NCBI RefSeq assembly: GCF_036248275.1
Contig: NZ_CP109181.1
Span: forward strand, 3,534,001 to 3,598,000
Direction: 5' to 3'
Length of the DNA: 64,000 bases
Source: Streptomyces sp. NBC_01716
GTDB lineage: Bacteria > Actinomycetota > Actinomycetes > Streptomycetales > Streptomycetaceae
Position numbers and translations under genes: made by a program. Position 1 is the stretch's first letter. Each line of letters opens with the position of its first letter. The notes under the pieces are model-generated. The model saw nothing but the letters and a program-made list of their open reading frames with translations, was not told the DNA's origin and did not search any database. Of this stretch, positions 36,341 through 46,010 are shown one piece after another.

Positions 36341-38980
36341 TCACGGTGCGTCCCCCGTCGAAGGCCCGCCCTGCGTGCCCGTCGGGCTCTGCGGTTCGAT
36401 CAGGACCATCGGGTCGTTGCCCTTCAGCTGCTGCCAGACGCCCACCAGCGCCACCACCTGGGCCACGAAGAAGGCCAGTTGGACCGAGGCGGTGCGCAGT
36501 TGGTAGATGGAGAGCAGCAGCGCCGCCTTCGTGGGCCAGTAGTGGCCCTCCTTGCGGAACGTGTCGATGTCCATCGCCACCCCCGTCGTCGTGAGGATGA
36601 GCAGCGTCAGCGCCACATCAAGTGCCCAGGTCCCGAAGGGCTGTTCAACCGCGCGGCTGGTGATCCAGTGGAGGCCGACCGGGGTCGCGTACACGAGGGA
36701 GAGGCCGAGCGCCTTCGCCGGACCGCGGCGGCCGGGCAGGGTACGCCACAGCGCGCCGAGGACGAAACCCGCCGCCGCCCAGATCAGCTCCGTGGTGACC
36801 AGGGACTGTACGAGGTTGGCGACGCCGAACTGGTCCCTGGGTACGTTGCCCCACAGCGGCCCCCGTACCTGGTTCGCCCAGAAGGAGATCGCGGTGGCGG
36901 GCAGTGCGATGACCGCGGCGAGGAACGCGGCCCGGCAGGCGTTGCGGAACCACGTGTCGCGCGGCCCCCACGCCAGGACGAGTTCTATCGCGTCCACCGA
37001 GTCGGGAAGGGCCTTGCCCGCGTACGGGGAGGTGGCGTCGTCGGGGTGCCAGCGGTGCAAGTCGTCGAGTCTGGCCTCCAGTTCGGTGCGCTCCCCCTCC
37101 TGGTCGCCCTGCTCCCAGCGGCGCAGTTGCAGATGCAGGTCGCGGTACTTGCGCGCGGATTCGATCAGCCATTGGCGGTCGGGTTCCCGTATCACCTCGC
37201 GCAGAGGCGTCCCCGGCAGCAGTTCCTGCGACAGCACCGAGCGGCGGCGCCCCAGGTCAAGGAGGAGCCATCCGGCGAGCACGATGAGCGGCAGGTCCAG
37301 CACGTACGCGGACACACCCACGTACCAGCCCGGAATCGGCACCACCACGGTCAGGAACAGCACGGTCAGGATCAGCTTCTCCGGCAGGGGCGGCGAGACC
37401 GGAGAGACGCCGGGAGCTCTGGACCGGGCGGCGAGTACGGCGATGAGCACCCCGCTGCGGACGAGCCATGCCGCCCATACGGAGAACCAGTCCGGCCAGT
37501 CGGAGGGGAACCAGGCCATCGAGTTGTAGAGGTGCGTGAGATGCCAGCGGTCGTAGAACTCGTCGCCGGGGCCGACGCTGAGCCAGGCCTCCTGCTCCCA
37601 GGTGTTCTGCTTGGCCCATACGGCGAGGGCCACGACCGCGACCGCCGTGAGCGCGCAGAGGACGAGCAACCCCCAGGGGGAGCGGCCCTGTTGGGGCGTC
37701 CCCGGCGGCGCGGGGGCGGGTCCGGCTCGTAGCCGCCGTACCGCCGACACCGTACCCACCAGCCAGAGGAAGGCGACACAGCAGCAGGCGAGCGCGAGCC
37801 AGAGGAACCCGCCCGTGTGCCGGAGGCGTTCGACGTCGGCGAGGTTGTTCTCGTCGAGCCAGAAACGGGCCGGCAGCCCGAACAGGCGCGGTGCGCTCGC
37901 CACGACCACGGGGTACGCCGTGGCGACCAAAACGGCCGACAGCGCGACGATCCGGGGCCTGCCGAAGAAGCCGTACAGGCCGTACAGGCAGAAGGCCGCG
38001 CCGCCGCACGCGGCGAGCCCGAAATGGATGGCGGTCCGGTACTCCGGCCACCAGTCGAGCACCCCGTAGTCGCCGGCGAGGCTGGGGCCGAGATCGTCGA
38101 GTTCGTAGATCAGCGCCACGGCGAACGCGACGTACGTCCAGAGCAGCAGATCGCGCCGGGTCGTCTTCTCGGCCGCCGTCTCCGGGGACGACGCCGGCGT
38201 ACGGCGGAGCCTGCGCACCAGGAGCAACATGACCGGGAAGAGCGCGAGATCCCAGGTCAGCCAGGTCAGGGACGGCACCAGGTACCAGGGCTTCTGGCCC
38301 CACCCCGTTATCAGGGCCTTCGTCGCCGGCGGCTGTACGGCGATCCGCACCTCGGGCGGCTCGCCGCCGGGCTCGGCCCGGACCCAGGTCAGACGGGTGG
38401 TGGAGCCCTCGGTCGGGGTCGGCGACATGGTGCGCGCGGCGCGCCCGCCGAGGTCGACCGTGATCTCCCGCCACCAGGACTTGGCGAGGGCGGGCGGATG
38501 CACCAGGGCCAGTGTCCAGAAACGCTTCCCCACGGTGATGCGCCAGGGCCCGAAGTCCCGGTCGCGCCTGTCGTCCACGTAGGTGACGGCCCGGTGCCGG
38601 ACCGTGATCCACTTCGCCTCGACCGTCACCTTGGGCGGCCAGGGGAGCGCCTCGGTGTCCCGGTACGGATAGGGGTCGTCCGGGTAGCGCAGCACACAGC
38701 GCATGGCGGACCGGTAGCGCTCGGTGTCCCCGTTCAACAGCAGATTCCGCGCGAGCTTCCAGGTCTTCGGCACCTGGACGACGAGATCGGTCTCCGCCTT
38801 GGTGTAGTCCTCGCCGTCGTGCTTGAGGCGTACGGAGGTGGCGACCCGCGCGGTCTTCAACTGCCCCGACAGGCAACTGTCCTGGGCCTCCGGCCCGGCG
38901 GCCGAAGCCTGGCCGGCCCCGCCGAACGACGACAGCACGAGCAGTCCCGTGAAGACGAACAGCAACAGCGCTCGCCGCAT
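36341..38980 (-). CDS. Large multi-pass membrane protein (DUF6185-like)
   Basis: An 879-aa protein. ATG 38980 follows GGGGGGCAGG and begins a signal-type segment (RRALLLFVFTGLLVLSSFG, then AGQASA). An outer domain of about 240 residues follows, then at least a dozen membrane helices with a cytoplasmic charged loop around ESARKYRDLHLQLRRWEQ. This layout resembles what I remember as DUF6185, a Streptomyces family of unknown function; the label is tentative. The C-terminal tail is disordered. It lies between the two copies of the direct repeat, alone on its strand. Confidence 0.7.
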   Translation of the reverse strand: MRRALLLFVFTGLLVLSSFGGAGQASAAGPEAQDSCLSGQLKTARVATSVRLKHDGEDYTKAETDLVVQVPKTWKLARNLLLNGDTERYRSAMRCVLRYPDDPYPYRDTEALPWPPKVTVEAKWITVRHRAVTYVDDRRDRDFGPWRITVGKRFWTLALVHPPALAKSWWREITVDLGGRAARTMSPTPTEGSTTRLTWVRAEPGGEPPEVRIAVQPPATKALITGWGQKPWYLVPSLTWLTWDLALFPVMLLLVRRLRRTPASSPETAAEKTTRRDLLLWTYVAFAVALIYELDDLGPSLAGDYGVLDWWPEYRTAIHFGLAACGGAAFCLYGLYGFFGRPRIVALSAVLVATAYPVVVASAPRLFGLPARFWLDENNLADVERLRHTGGFLWLALACCCVAFLWLVGTVSAVRRLRAGPAPAPPGTPQQGRSPWGLLVLCALTAVAVVALAVWAKQNTWEQEAWLSVGPGDEFYDRWHLTHLYNSMAWFPSDWPDWFSVWAAWLVRSGVLIAVLAARSRAPGVSPVSPPLPEKLILTVLFLTVVVPIPGWYVGVSAYVLDLPLIVLAGWLLLDLGRRRSVLSQELLPGTPLREVIREPDRQWLIESARKYRDLHLQLRRWEQGDQEGERTELEARLDDLHRWHPDDATSPYAGKALPDSVDAIELVLAWGPRDTWFRNACRAAFLAAVIALPATAISFWANQVRGPLWGNVPRDQFGVANLVQSLVTTELIWAAAGFVLGALWRTLPGRRGPAKALGLSLVYATPVGLHWITSRAVEQPFGTWALDVALTLLILTTTGVAMDIDTFRKEGHYWPTKAALLLSIYQLRTASVQLAFFVAQVVALVGVWQQLKGNDPMVLIEPQSPTGTQGGPSTGDAP

Positions 38981-39128
38981 CGCCTGCCCCCCGCGGCAGA
39001 TAACCGGATCAACGGAGATGCAGAGTAACCGGCCTGGGACGCCGGGGCCATCGCGACGGCGATCCTGCGGCCCGGTTAGGTTCTGGCGCTGACCTTGCCC
39101 TTGCGCAGGGTCAGTGTGCGGACCGATC

Positions 39129-39572
39129 ATGCGCACCCCCACCTACACAACACTCATCCACGAGACCGCCGACGCATTACGAACCGCCCTGCGCGATCAC
39201 GGTCTCGACCTCCCCGGCCTGTCGGTGGAGCAGGACAGGATCCGCCTGGGTGACATCACGGTCACTACGGCCGACCGGCTCGCCCGCCTCCTCGGCGCAC
39301 CGGTTCAGCCGGTGGTGCGGAACCTGGAGGAATGGCCCGAGGCCAGGCAGGTCATGCGCCGACTCGGCTCGGCGTTCAGAACGGTCACAGAGGGCAGTTT
39401 CCTCGACCTCTACTTCCACCACGACTGTGTCCGCTGCGACCGCGACGCCGCCATGGCACTCGGCCCGATCCAACTGCCGGAAGCACAACGCCTGCTGTCC
39501 CACCTGTCGGGAATGGCCTCCTCCCCCCGTCGAACGCGAGAGGCTACGGCGCACCAACCGCACGCACGTTGA
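39129..39572 (+). CDS. Unknown protein with CxxC motif (copy 2 of a duplicated gene)
   Basis: A 147-aa paralogue of the protein at 30747. ETADALRTALRDHGLDLPGL, EEWPEARQVMRRLGSAFRTV and FLDLYFHHDCVRCDRDAA align without gaps, and the last 20 residues are nearly identical. Codon 17 is TTA (39177-39179), while copy 1 has TTG, so only this copy would need the bldA tRNA. The ribosome site is weak. A 33-aa ORF follows after the same 11-bp spacer as in copy 1. Confidence 0.75.
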   Translation: MRTPTYTTLIHETADALRTALRDHGLDLPGLSVEQDRIRLGDITVTTADRLARLLGAPVQPVVRNLEEWPEARQVMRRLGSAFRTVTEGSFLDLYFHHDCVRCDRDAAMALGPIQLPEAQRLLSHLSGMASSPRRTREATAHQPHAR

Positions 39573-39629
39573 GGAGCGAATTCATGCGTGGCGTTCTGAC
39601 GACCGATCATCCCGGCTGGACCGAGACGG
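39162..39629 (+). repeat. Direct repeat, copy 2 (468 bp)
   Basis: The partner of 30798-31265 at an offset of exactly 8364 bp with no insertion or deletion. It ends at codon 15 of the following ORF, after which the sequences diverge completely. Confidence 0.85.
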
Positions 39630-39685
39630 CTCGGCTCGGCTCCGAGGCGAACTCGCCGATGCGCTTCTACGGCCTGACGGGCTGA
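39584..39685 (+). CDS. Short 33-aa ORF sharing its N-terminus with the glycosylase-like protein
   Basis: ATG 39584 follows GAGGAG at good spacing. The residues GVLTTDHPGWTET match the start of the ORF at 31220; the rest is unrelated and ends at TGA 39685. It could be a remnant of a lost gene, a leader peptide or a small functional peptide. The sequence after it, to 39790, shows no clear gene. Confidence 0.45.
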   Translation: MRGVLTTDHPGWTETARLGSEANSPMRFYGLTG

Positions 39686-39793
39686 GTCGCGCTCTCGGAG
39701 ATCTGCGTCACATCCAGCCGAAGCGGAATGTCGAGGAGCCCTCCGGATGTTGGCGAGCAACGCACACCCGAGCGCCTATGAACAGGACCTGAA

Positions 39794-40912
39794 GTGACCG
39801 ACGTGACCACCCCCCGCCCTGCAGACACTCTCGCGCGCCCCTTCGCGGTGCGCGGGCTCACCTCGCGTAACCGGATCGCCATGGCGCCCATGACCCGGAA
39901 CTTCTCCCCGGACGGCGTCCCGGGGCGGGACGTCGCGGACTACTACACGCGGCGGGCCACCGGCGGGGTGGGGCTGATCATCACCGAGGGCACCTACATC
40001 GACCACGACTCCGCGGGCACCAGCGGGCGGGTGCCACGGTTCCACGGTGAGGAGGCGCTCGCGGGATGGGCGGATGTCGTGGACTCCGTGCACCGGGTGG
40101 GCGGCGCGATCATCCCGCAGCTGTGGCATGTGGGCGTCACCCGCACCAAGGGTGCCCCGCCGGTGGTGGACGCGGAACCGGTCGGGCCGTCGGGTGTGTC
40201 CCTGGAGGGCGAGCCGAAGGGGCGCGCCATGACGCAGAAGGACCTCGACGACGTCATCGGCGCGTTCGCCGACGCGGCTGCCGCCGCCGAACGTCTCGGC
40301 TTCGACGGCGTCGAACTCCACGGCGCACACGGCTACTTGATCGACCAGTTCCTGTGGGCAGGCAGCAACCGCCGCACCGACGCCTACGGTGGCGACATCG
40401 TCGCGCGGACCCGTTTCGCGGCCGAGATCGTGGCGGCCTGCCGCGCGGCCGTCTCCGACGCCTTCCCCCTCTTCTTCCGTATGTCCCAGTGGAAGATGAA
40501 CACCTACGACGCGAAGCTCGCGCGGACACCCGACGAACTCGACACCCTGCTCGCGCCGTTGGCCGAGGCCGGTGTCGATGTCTTCCACGCGTCCACCCGC
40601 CGCTACTGGCTGCCGGAGTTCGACGGCTCCGACCTGAACCTCGCCGGCTGGGTGAAGAAGATCAGCGGCAGGCCGACGGTCACGGTGGGTTCGGTCGGCC
40701 TGGACGGCGACTTCCAGGGCGCCTTCCAGGGGAACGACTCCCCGGTCACCGGGATCGATCAGCTGCTGGACCGGATGGAACGCGACGAGTTCGACATGGT
40801 CGCCGTCGGCCGCGCCCTGATCGCCGACCCCGAGTGGACGAGGAAGACCCTGAGCGGGACGACGGAGGACATCGTGCCGTTCGCCGCGGAGATGCTGAAG
40901 AGCCTGCGCTGA
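39794..40912 (+). CDS. Old yellow enzyme family NADH:flavin oxidoreductase
   Basis: A 372-aa FMN-dependent TIM-barrel ene-reductase. The N-terminal LTSRNRIAMAPMTRNFS, IIPQLWHVG, the substrate-binding pair in VELHGAHGYLIDQFL and the FMN phosphate region GSVGLDGDF, then MVAVGRALIADPEW are typical. It reduces activated C=C bonds with NAD(P)H; the natural substrate is unknown. The GTG start at 39794 is near AGGA. It is followed by a strong terminator shared with the convergent kdp operon. Confidence 0.92.
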   Translation: MTDVTTPRPADTLARPFAVRGLTSRNRIAMAPMTRNFSPDGVPGRDVADYYTRRATGGVGLIITEGTYIDHDSAGTSGRVPRFHGEEALAGWADVVDSVHRVGGAIIPQLWHVGVTRTKGAPPVVDAEPVGPSGVSLEGEPKGRAMTQKDLDDVIGAFADAAAAAERLGFDGVELHGAHGYLIDQFLWAGSNRRTDAYGGDIVARTRFAAEIVAACRAAVSDAFPLFFRMSQWKMNTYDAKLARTPDELDTLLAPLAEAGVDVFHASTRRYWLPEFDGSDLNLAGWVKKISGRPTVTVGSVGLDGDFQGAFQGNDSPVTGIDQLLDRMERDEFDMVAVGRALIADPEWTRKTLSGTTEDIVPFAAEMLKSLR

Positions 40913-40964
40913 TCAAGGCGCTGATCAAGCGTGCGCGGCGTGTTCCTGGTCGTAGCCGCCGCGC

Positions 40965-41001
40965 AGCCGACCCCGCCGCAAGGGGCGCGGCGGGGTCGGC
41001 T
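40965..41001. terminator. Bidirectional intrinsic terminator
   Basis: A perfect 15-bp stem AGCCGACCCCGCCGC / GCGGCGGGGTCGGCT with a 7-nt loop, between the ene-reductase gene and the convergent kdp operon. Confidence 0.85.
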
Positions 41002-41008
41002 GGGTGGT

Positions 41009-41116
41009 TCAGGGGACGGTGTCGCCGAGTTGATCGAGCCCGACCGGCACGCCCTGCGCCTGGCCCTCGAAGAGTTGCCGCCCGCCGGCCGTGACGGGCA
41101 CCTTGCACACGCCCAT
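41009..41116 (-). CDS. Possible 35-aa ORF after kdpC
   Basis: ATG 41116 lies 12 bp after the kdpC stop with GTGAGGG upstream and runs 35 codons to a TGA just before the operon terminator. It encodes MGVCKVPVTAGG then a polar, Gly-rich end. It has no membrane helix. It may be a real small protein or chance. Confidence 0.3.
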   Translation of the reverse strand: MGVCKVPVTAGGRQLFEGQAQGVPVGLDQLGDTVP

Positions 41117-41128
41117 ACGCGCCGGCCC

Positions 41129-41794
41129 TCACGCGCCTTCGAGCGCCTTCAGCGCGATGTTCAACTCCAGGACGTTCACCCGCGGTTCGCCGATGAACCC
41201 GAGGATGCGGCCGTCGGTGTGGTCGTTCACCAGCTTCTGGACCCGTGACACCTCCAGGCCGTTCAGCTTCGCGACGCGGTGGACCTGGATGTCCGCGTAC
41301 TGCGGGGAGATCGCCGGGTCCAGGCCGGAGCCCGACGAGGTGACCGCGTCCGGCGGGACGTCCGAGGGCTTTACCCGGTAGCCGTCCACCGAGTTGTCCT
41401 TCACCACAGCCGTTTTGGCGTCCTTGACCCACTGGATGAGTTCCTCGTTGTCGCCGGCGCGGTTGGTGGCGCCGGAGAGGAGGAGTTTGTACTGGGTGTT
41501 GACGCTGTTGGTGCCGAGCCCGTTCGAGGGGCGTGGCTGGAACCACTTCAGGTCGGGCTGAGGGGTCTCCTGGCCGTCCTTGAGGGGGAGGTCGTAGCGC
41601 TGGCCGATGAGGGAGGAGCCGACGACTTTGCCCTGGGAGGTGATCTCGGAGCCGTTGGCCTGGTGGTGGAAGAGGCCCTGGCCGATGCCCATGACGGCGA
41701 GAGGGTAGATCACGCCGCAGATGACGGTCAGGACGAGCAGTGCGCGCAGGCCGGCGCCGAGGAGGCGGGCGGTGCTCTTGACGGTGGTGTTCAC
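41129..41794 (-). CDS. kdpC: Potassium-transporting ATPase subunit C
   Basis: A 221-aa protein with one N-terminal membrane helix (LRALLVLTVICGVIYPLAV) and a soluble outer domain. VGSSLIGQRYDL, ATNRAGDNEELIQ-type sequence, DAVTSSGSGLDPAISPQYA and the end stretch RVNVLELNIAL are hallmarks of KdpC. It stabilises the KdpFABC complex and helps ATP binding by KdpB. It lies 6 bp after kdpB. No kdpD or kdpE follows, unlike in many operons. Confidence 0.95.
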   Translation of the reverse strand: MNTTVKSTARLLGAGLRALLVLTVICGVIYPLAVMGIGQGLFHHQANGSEITSQGKVVGSSLIGQRYDLPLKDGQETPQPDLKWFQPRPSNGLGTNSVNTQYKLLLSGATNRAGDNEELIQWVKDAKTAVVKDNSVDGYRVKPSDVPPDAVTSSGSGLDPAISPQYADIQVHRVAKLNGLEVSRVQKLVNDHTDGRILGFIGEPRVNVLELNIALKALEGA

Positions 41795-41800
41795 GGGGTG

Positions 41801-43966
41801 TCAGCCGATCCCGGGGATGAGGGAGATGAGGAGGTCGATGAGTTTGATACCGGCGAAGGGGGCGATGAGGCCGCCGACACCGTAAAGACCGAGGTTGCGG
41901 CGCAGCATCCGGTCCGCGCTCATCGGCCGGTACCGCACACCCCGCAACGCCAGCGGGACGAGGGCGACGATGATCAGGGCGTTGAAGATGACGGCGGAGA
42001 GGATCGCGGACTCCGGCGAGGACAGGTTCATGATGTTGAGCTTGTCCAGGCCCGGGTAGACGACCGCGAACATCGCCGGGATGATCGCGAAGTACTTCGC
42101 GACGTCGTTGGCGATCGAGAACGTCGTCAGCGCACCACGCGTGATGAGCAGCTGCTTGCCGATCTCGACGATCTCGATGAGCTTGGTCGGGTTGGAGTCG
42201 AGGTCGACCATGTTCCCGGCCTCTTTCGCGGCCGAGGTGCCGGTGTTCATCGCCACCCCCACATCGGCCTGCGCCAGCGCGGGGGCGTCGTTCGTACCGT
42301 CGCCGGTCATCGCGACGAGTTTCCCGCCGGCCTGTTCCCGGCGGATGAGGGCCATCTTGTCCTCGGGGGTGGCCTCGGCGAGGAAGTCGTCGACCCCCGC
42401 TTCCTGGGCGATCGCGCGGGCGGTGAGCGGGTTGTCACCGGTGATCATGACGGTCTTGATGCCCATCCGGCGCAGCTCCTCGAACCGCTCCCGCATGCCC
42501 TCCTTCACCACGTCCTTCAGGTGAATGACCCCCAGAATCCGCGCACCGCCCTCGTCCTTCACGGCCACCAGCAGGGGCGTACCGCCGTCCTGCGAGATGC
42601 GGTCGGTCAGGGTGTGCGCGTCCGGCGCGACCCGGCCGCCGTGCTCCTCGACCCAGGCGACGACCGAACCGGCCGCGCCCTTACGGATCTTGCGCGTGGT
42701 TCCGTCCTCCACGATGTCGACGCCCGACATCCGGGTCTGCGCGGTGAACGGCACCCACTCCGCACCGGTGAGTTCGCCCTGCGCGCGCTCGCGCAGGTCA
42801 TGGTCCTGCTTGGCGAGTACGACGACGGAGCGGCCTTCAGGTGTCTCGTCGGCCAGCGACGAAAGCTGCGCGGCGTCGGCCAGTTCGGCGGCGGTGACGC
42901 CTTCGACGGGGAGGAAGGCCGCCGCCTGCCGGTTGCCGAGGGTGATCGTGCCGGTCTTGTCGAGGAGCAGTGTCGAGACGTCGCCGGCGGCTTCGACGGC
43001 GCGTCCGGACATGGCCAGGACGTTGCGCTGGACGAGGCGGTCCATGCCCGCGATACCGATCGCGGACAGCAGCGCGCCGATCGTGGTCGGGATCAGGCAC
43101 ACCAGGAGTGCGGTGAGCACGATCATCGACTGTTCGGCGCCGGCGTAGATCGCGAACGGCTGGAGGGTGACGACGGCGAGCAGGAAGACGATGGTGAGGG
43201 ACGCGAGGAGGATGTTCAGCGCGATCTCGTTGGGGGTCTTCTGCCGGGCCGCGCCTTCGACCAGAGCGATCATGCGGTCGATGAACGTCTCACCGGGCTT
43301 CGTCGTGATCTTGACGACGATCCGGTCGGACAGAACCTTCGTCCCGCCGGTGACCGCGCTGCGGTCACCGCCCGACTCCCGGATGACGGGGGCCGATTCA
43401 CCGGTGATCGCCGACTCGTCCACGGAGGCGACACCCTCCACGACGTCGCCGTCACCGGGAATGATGTCACCGGTCTCGCAGACGACGAGGTCGCCGATGT
43501 GCAGATCCGTCCCAGGCACCCGCTCCTCGTTCGGGCCGATGAGCCGGCGGGCGACGGAGTCGGTCTTGGCCTTGCGGAGGGTGTCTGCCTGGGCCTTGCC
43601 CCGGCCTTCGGCGACGGCCTCGGCGAGGTTCGCGAAGATCGTCGTCAGCCACAGCCAGGCGGTGATCGCCCAGCCGAACCAGTCGCCCGGGTCGGAGATC
43701 GCCAGCGCGGTGGTGAGGACCGAGCCGATCTCGACCACGAACATCACGGGTGACTTGACCATCACCCGCGGGTCGAGCTTCCGCAGCGCGTCCGGGAACG
43801 ACTTCACCAGCTGCTTGGGGTCGAACAGACCCCCGCCGACCCGCCCGTCCTCCGGACGGTGCGAGGTCGGTACGTCCGAGTGCGGGGCCCGCGAGGGACC
43901 CAGCCCCGAGCCGGAACCCGAACCGGAGCCGGGGTCGGGCGTGGGGGTGGAAGTGGAGGTGCTCAT
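41801..43966 (-). CDS. kdpB: Potassium-transporting ATPase ATP-binding subunit
   Basis: A 721-aa P-type ATPase that energises K+ uptake through KdpA. The phosphorylated aspartate motif [15 protein letters not shown] in the actuator domain ([10 protein letters not shown]), the nucleotide-binding KGAAGS and the hinge motif [18 protein letters not shown] are complete. The start at ATG 43966 overlaps the kdpA stop (ATGA). The first 50 residues are a Ser/Thr/Pro-rich tail not usual in enterobacterial KdpB. Confidence 0.97.
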   Translation of the reverse strand: MSTSTSTPTPDPGSGSGSGSGLGPSRAPHSDVPTSHRPEDGRVGGGLFDPKQLVKSFPDALRKLDPRVMVKSPVMFVVEIGSVLTTALAISDPGDWFGWAITAWLWLTTIFANLAEAVAEGRGKAQADTLRKAKTDSVARRLIGPNEERVPGTDLHIGDLVVCETGDIIPGDGDVVEGVASVDESAITGESAPVIRESGGDRSAVTGGTKVLSDRIVVKITTKPGETFIDRMIALVEGAARQKTPNEIALNILLASLTIVFLLAVVTLQPFAIYAGAEQSMIVLTALLVCLIPTTIGALLSAIGIAGMDRLVQRNVLAMSGRAVEAAGDVSTLLLDKTGTITLGNRQAAAFLPVEGVTAAELADAAQLSSLADETPEGRSVVVLAKQDHDLRERAQGELTGAEWVPFTAQTRMSGVDIVEDGTTRKIRKGAAGSVVAWVEEHGGRVAPDAHTLTDRISQDGGTPLLVAVKDEGGARILGVIHLKDVVKEGMRERFEELRRMGIKTVMITGDNPLTARAIAQEAGVDDFLAEATPEDKMALIRREQAGGKLVAMTGDGTNDAPALAQADVGVAMNTGTSAAKEAGNMVDLDSNPTKLIEIVEIGKQLLITRGALTTFSIANDVAKYFAIIPAMFAVVYPGLDKLNIMNLSSPESAILSAVIFNALIIVALVPLALRGVRYRPMSADRMLRRNLGLYGVGGLIAPFAGIKLIDLLISLIPGIG

Positions 43967-45627
43967 GACGCGAGTCCTTCGGCGAGCGGCCCCAGCGCGA
44001 GGGCGGGGAAGTAGGTCAGACCGGCGACGATCATGATCGTGCCGACGAGGAGGCCGCTGAAGAGCGGTTTGTCGGTACGCAGGGTGCCCGCGGTCATCGG
44101 CACCGGTTTCTGCTCGGCCAGCGCCCCGGCCAGAGCGAGGACGAACACCATGGGAAGGAAACGGCCCAAGAGCATCGCGAGACCGATCGTGGTGTTGAAC
44201 CACTGCGTGTCCGCGTTGAGCCCCGCGAATGCCGAACCGTTGTTGTTCGCACCAGACGTATACGCGTACAGAATCTCCGAGAAGCCGTGCGCGCCACTGT
44301 TCGTCAGCGAATTCACCGGGGTGCCCAGGACCATCGACACACCCGTGAAACAGAGCACCAGAGCCGGGGTGATGAGGATGTAGCACGCGGCGAATTTGAT
44401 TTCCCGGGTACCGATCTTCTTCCCCAGGTATTCCGGAGTCCGCCCCACCATCAGCCCGGCGAGGAACACCGCGATGACGGCCATGATGAGAATCCCGTAC
44501 AGCCCCGAGCCCACACCGCCCGGCGCGATCTCACCCAGCTGCATACCCAGCAGGGCGATACCCCCGCCGAAACCGGTGTACGAGGAGAAGAACGAGTTCA
44601 CCGCCCCCGTAGAGGTAAGTGTCGTCGCCACACCGAAGATGGAAGAGGCGCCGATCCCGAACCGGGTCTCCTTGCCCTCCGTCGCACCCCCGGCCAGCTC
44701 GAACGCCGGCCCCCCGTGGTGGAATTCGGTCCACATCATCAGCGCGGTGAATACGATCCAGATCGTCACCATCGCGCCGAGGATCGCGTACCCCTGCTTC
44801 ACACTCCCGGTCATCCGCCCGAACGTCCGCGTCAGCGACAACGGAATCACCAGGATCAGGAAGATCTCCAGGAGGTTCGACAGCCCGTTGGGGTTCTCGA
44901 AGGGGTGCGCGGAGTTGGCGTTGAAGTACCCGCCGCCGTTGGTGCCCAGCTCCTTGATGGCCTCCTGCGAGGCCACCGCACCACCGTTCCACTGCTGCGA
45001 GCCGCCCATGAACTGGCCGACCTCATGGATCCCCGCGAAGTTCTGGATCGCCCCGCACGCCACCAGCAGAACCGCCGAGATCAGGGCGATCGGCAGCAGG
45101 ATACGGATGGTGCCGCGCACCAGGTCGGCCCAGAAGTTGCCCAGTTCACCGGTACGGTGCCGGGCGAACCCCCGCACGAGCGCGACCGCGACGGCCATGC
45201 CCACCGCCGCGGAGAGGAAGTTCTGCACCGCGAGTCCGCCGGTCTGCACCACATGGCCCATGGCCTGCTCGCCGTAGTAGGACTGCCAGTTGGTGTTGGC
45301 GACGAACGAGGCAGCGGTGTTGAACGCCTGGTCCGGATCGATCGAGGCGAACCCCAGCGATCCCGGCAGACTTCCCTGCACCCTTTGCATCGCGTACAGG
45401 AACAGCACACTCACCAGGGAGAAACCCAGCACACCGCGCAGATACGCGGGCCAGCGCATCTGCGTGGCGGGATTCGCGCCCACCGCCCGGTAGATCCATT
45501 TCTCCACGCGCAGATGCTTCGGAGAGGAATAGACACCGGCCATGTAGTCGCCGAGCGGACGGTATACCAGGCCCAGCGCCACCATCAGCGCGAGCAACTG
45601 GAGCACACCGGAAAGGACGGGGCTCAT
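43963..45627 (-). CDS. kdpA: Potassium-transporting ATPase subunit A
   Basis: A 554-aa channel-like subunit with about ten helices that binds and moves K+. The four selectivity-filter-like loops appear, including [30 protein letters not shown] and [18 protein letters not shown]. The start codon overlaps the kdpF stop (TGATG). Length and motifs are normal. Confidence 0.97.
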   Translation of the reverse strand: MSPVLSGVLQLLALMVALGLVYRPLGDYMAGVYSSPKHLRVEKWIYRAVGANPATQMRWPAYLRGVLGFSLVSVLFLYAMQRVQGSLPGSLGFASIDPDQAFNTAASFVANTNWQSYYGEQAMGHVVQTGGLAVQNFLSAAVGMAVAVALVRGFARHRTGELGNFWADLVRGTIRILLPIALISAVLLVACGAIQNFAGIHEVGQFMGGSQQWNGGAVASQEAIKELGTNGGGYFNANSAHPFENPNGLSNLLEIFLILVIPLSLTRTFGRMTGSVKQGYAILGAMVTIWIVFTALMMWTEFHHGGPAFELAGGATEGKETRFGIGASSIFGVATTLTSTGAVNSFFSSYTGFGGGIALLGMQLGEIAPGGVGSGLYGILIMAVIAVFLAGLMVGRTPEYLGKKIGTREIKFAACYILITPALVLCFTGVSMVLGTPVNSLTNSGAHGFSEILYAYTSGANNNGSAFAGLNADTQWFNTTIGLAMLLGRFLPMVFVLALAGALAEQKPVPMTAGTLRTDKPLFSGLLVGTIMIVAGLTYFPALALGPLAEGLAS

Positions 45628-45722
45628 CAGGACTCAGAACCTCTCCGGGACAGAAGGGCGAGGACGAGATAGCCCAGCAGTACGACGGCGATGACGAGAC
45701 CGACAATGTTCTCCGCGGTCAC
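45627..45722 (-). CDS. kdpF: KdpF small membrane subunit
   Basis: A 31-aa single-helix protein (VGLVIAVVLLGYLVLALL) that ends SRRGSES. Sequence, size and place directly before kdpA identify it as KdpF, which stabilises the complex. GTG 45722 overlaps the stop of a further tiny ORF upstream (GTGA). Confidence 0.9.
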   Translation of the reverse strand: MTAENIVGLVIAVVLLGYLVLALLSRRGSES

Positions 45723-45802
45723 AGCTTCGCCACCCCCTTGGCAACGAAAGCCACCAACGCGAACACCGCGAGCATGGCAACAACGAAGGCCACATCGGCC
45801 AT
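45719..45802 (-). CDS. 27-aa membrane peptide at the head of the kdp operon
   Basis: ATG 45802 has AGGAGTG at the right distance and opens 27 codons of a single hydrophobic helix (VAFVVAMLAVFALVAFVA) ending in AKGVAKL. Its stop overlaps the kdpF start, so translation is coupled. It is a separate single-helix peptide in addition to KdpF. It may be a second KdpF-like subunit or a regulator of the complex. It is too short for routine gene calling. Confidence 0.65.
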   Translation of the reverse strand: MADVAFVVAMLAVFALVAFVAKGVAKL

Positions 45803-45947
45803 CGCGCACTCCTGAAAGAGATCGAGAAAACACGGACCTCTAGAGGAAAGCGTCTTTTCTCAGGAAGACGACTGACGTTGACGGGTCCCATACGGCCGGA
45901 GAGGCGCGGTTAACGGATCTCATACACGGATGGCCCATACATGACTT

Positions 45948-45974
45948 GCGCCCGGCAGGAATCCTGCCGGGCGC
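45948..45974 (-). terminator. Intrinsic terminator after cbtA
   Basis: A perfect 12-bp stem GCGCCCGGCAGG / CCTGCCGGGCGC, loop AAT, 36 bp after the cbtA stop. The kdp promoter must lie between it and 45803. Confidence 0.8.
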
Positions 45975-46010
45975 GAGTCCGATACGGGTGCTGGGAGCCG
46001 TCCTCCGGCG

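Noticed and set aside
30798-39629. The direct repeats as ends of a composite transposon or integrated element
   Set aside because: No transposase, integrase, tRNA gene or terminal inverted repeats are seen; the repeats are coding paralogues.
41279-43753. 824-codon plus-strand frame opposite kdpC and kdpB
   Set aside because: Antisense to well-conserved kdp genes, with Arg/Gly/His-rich noise and no recognisable domain.
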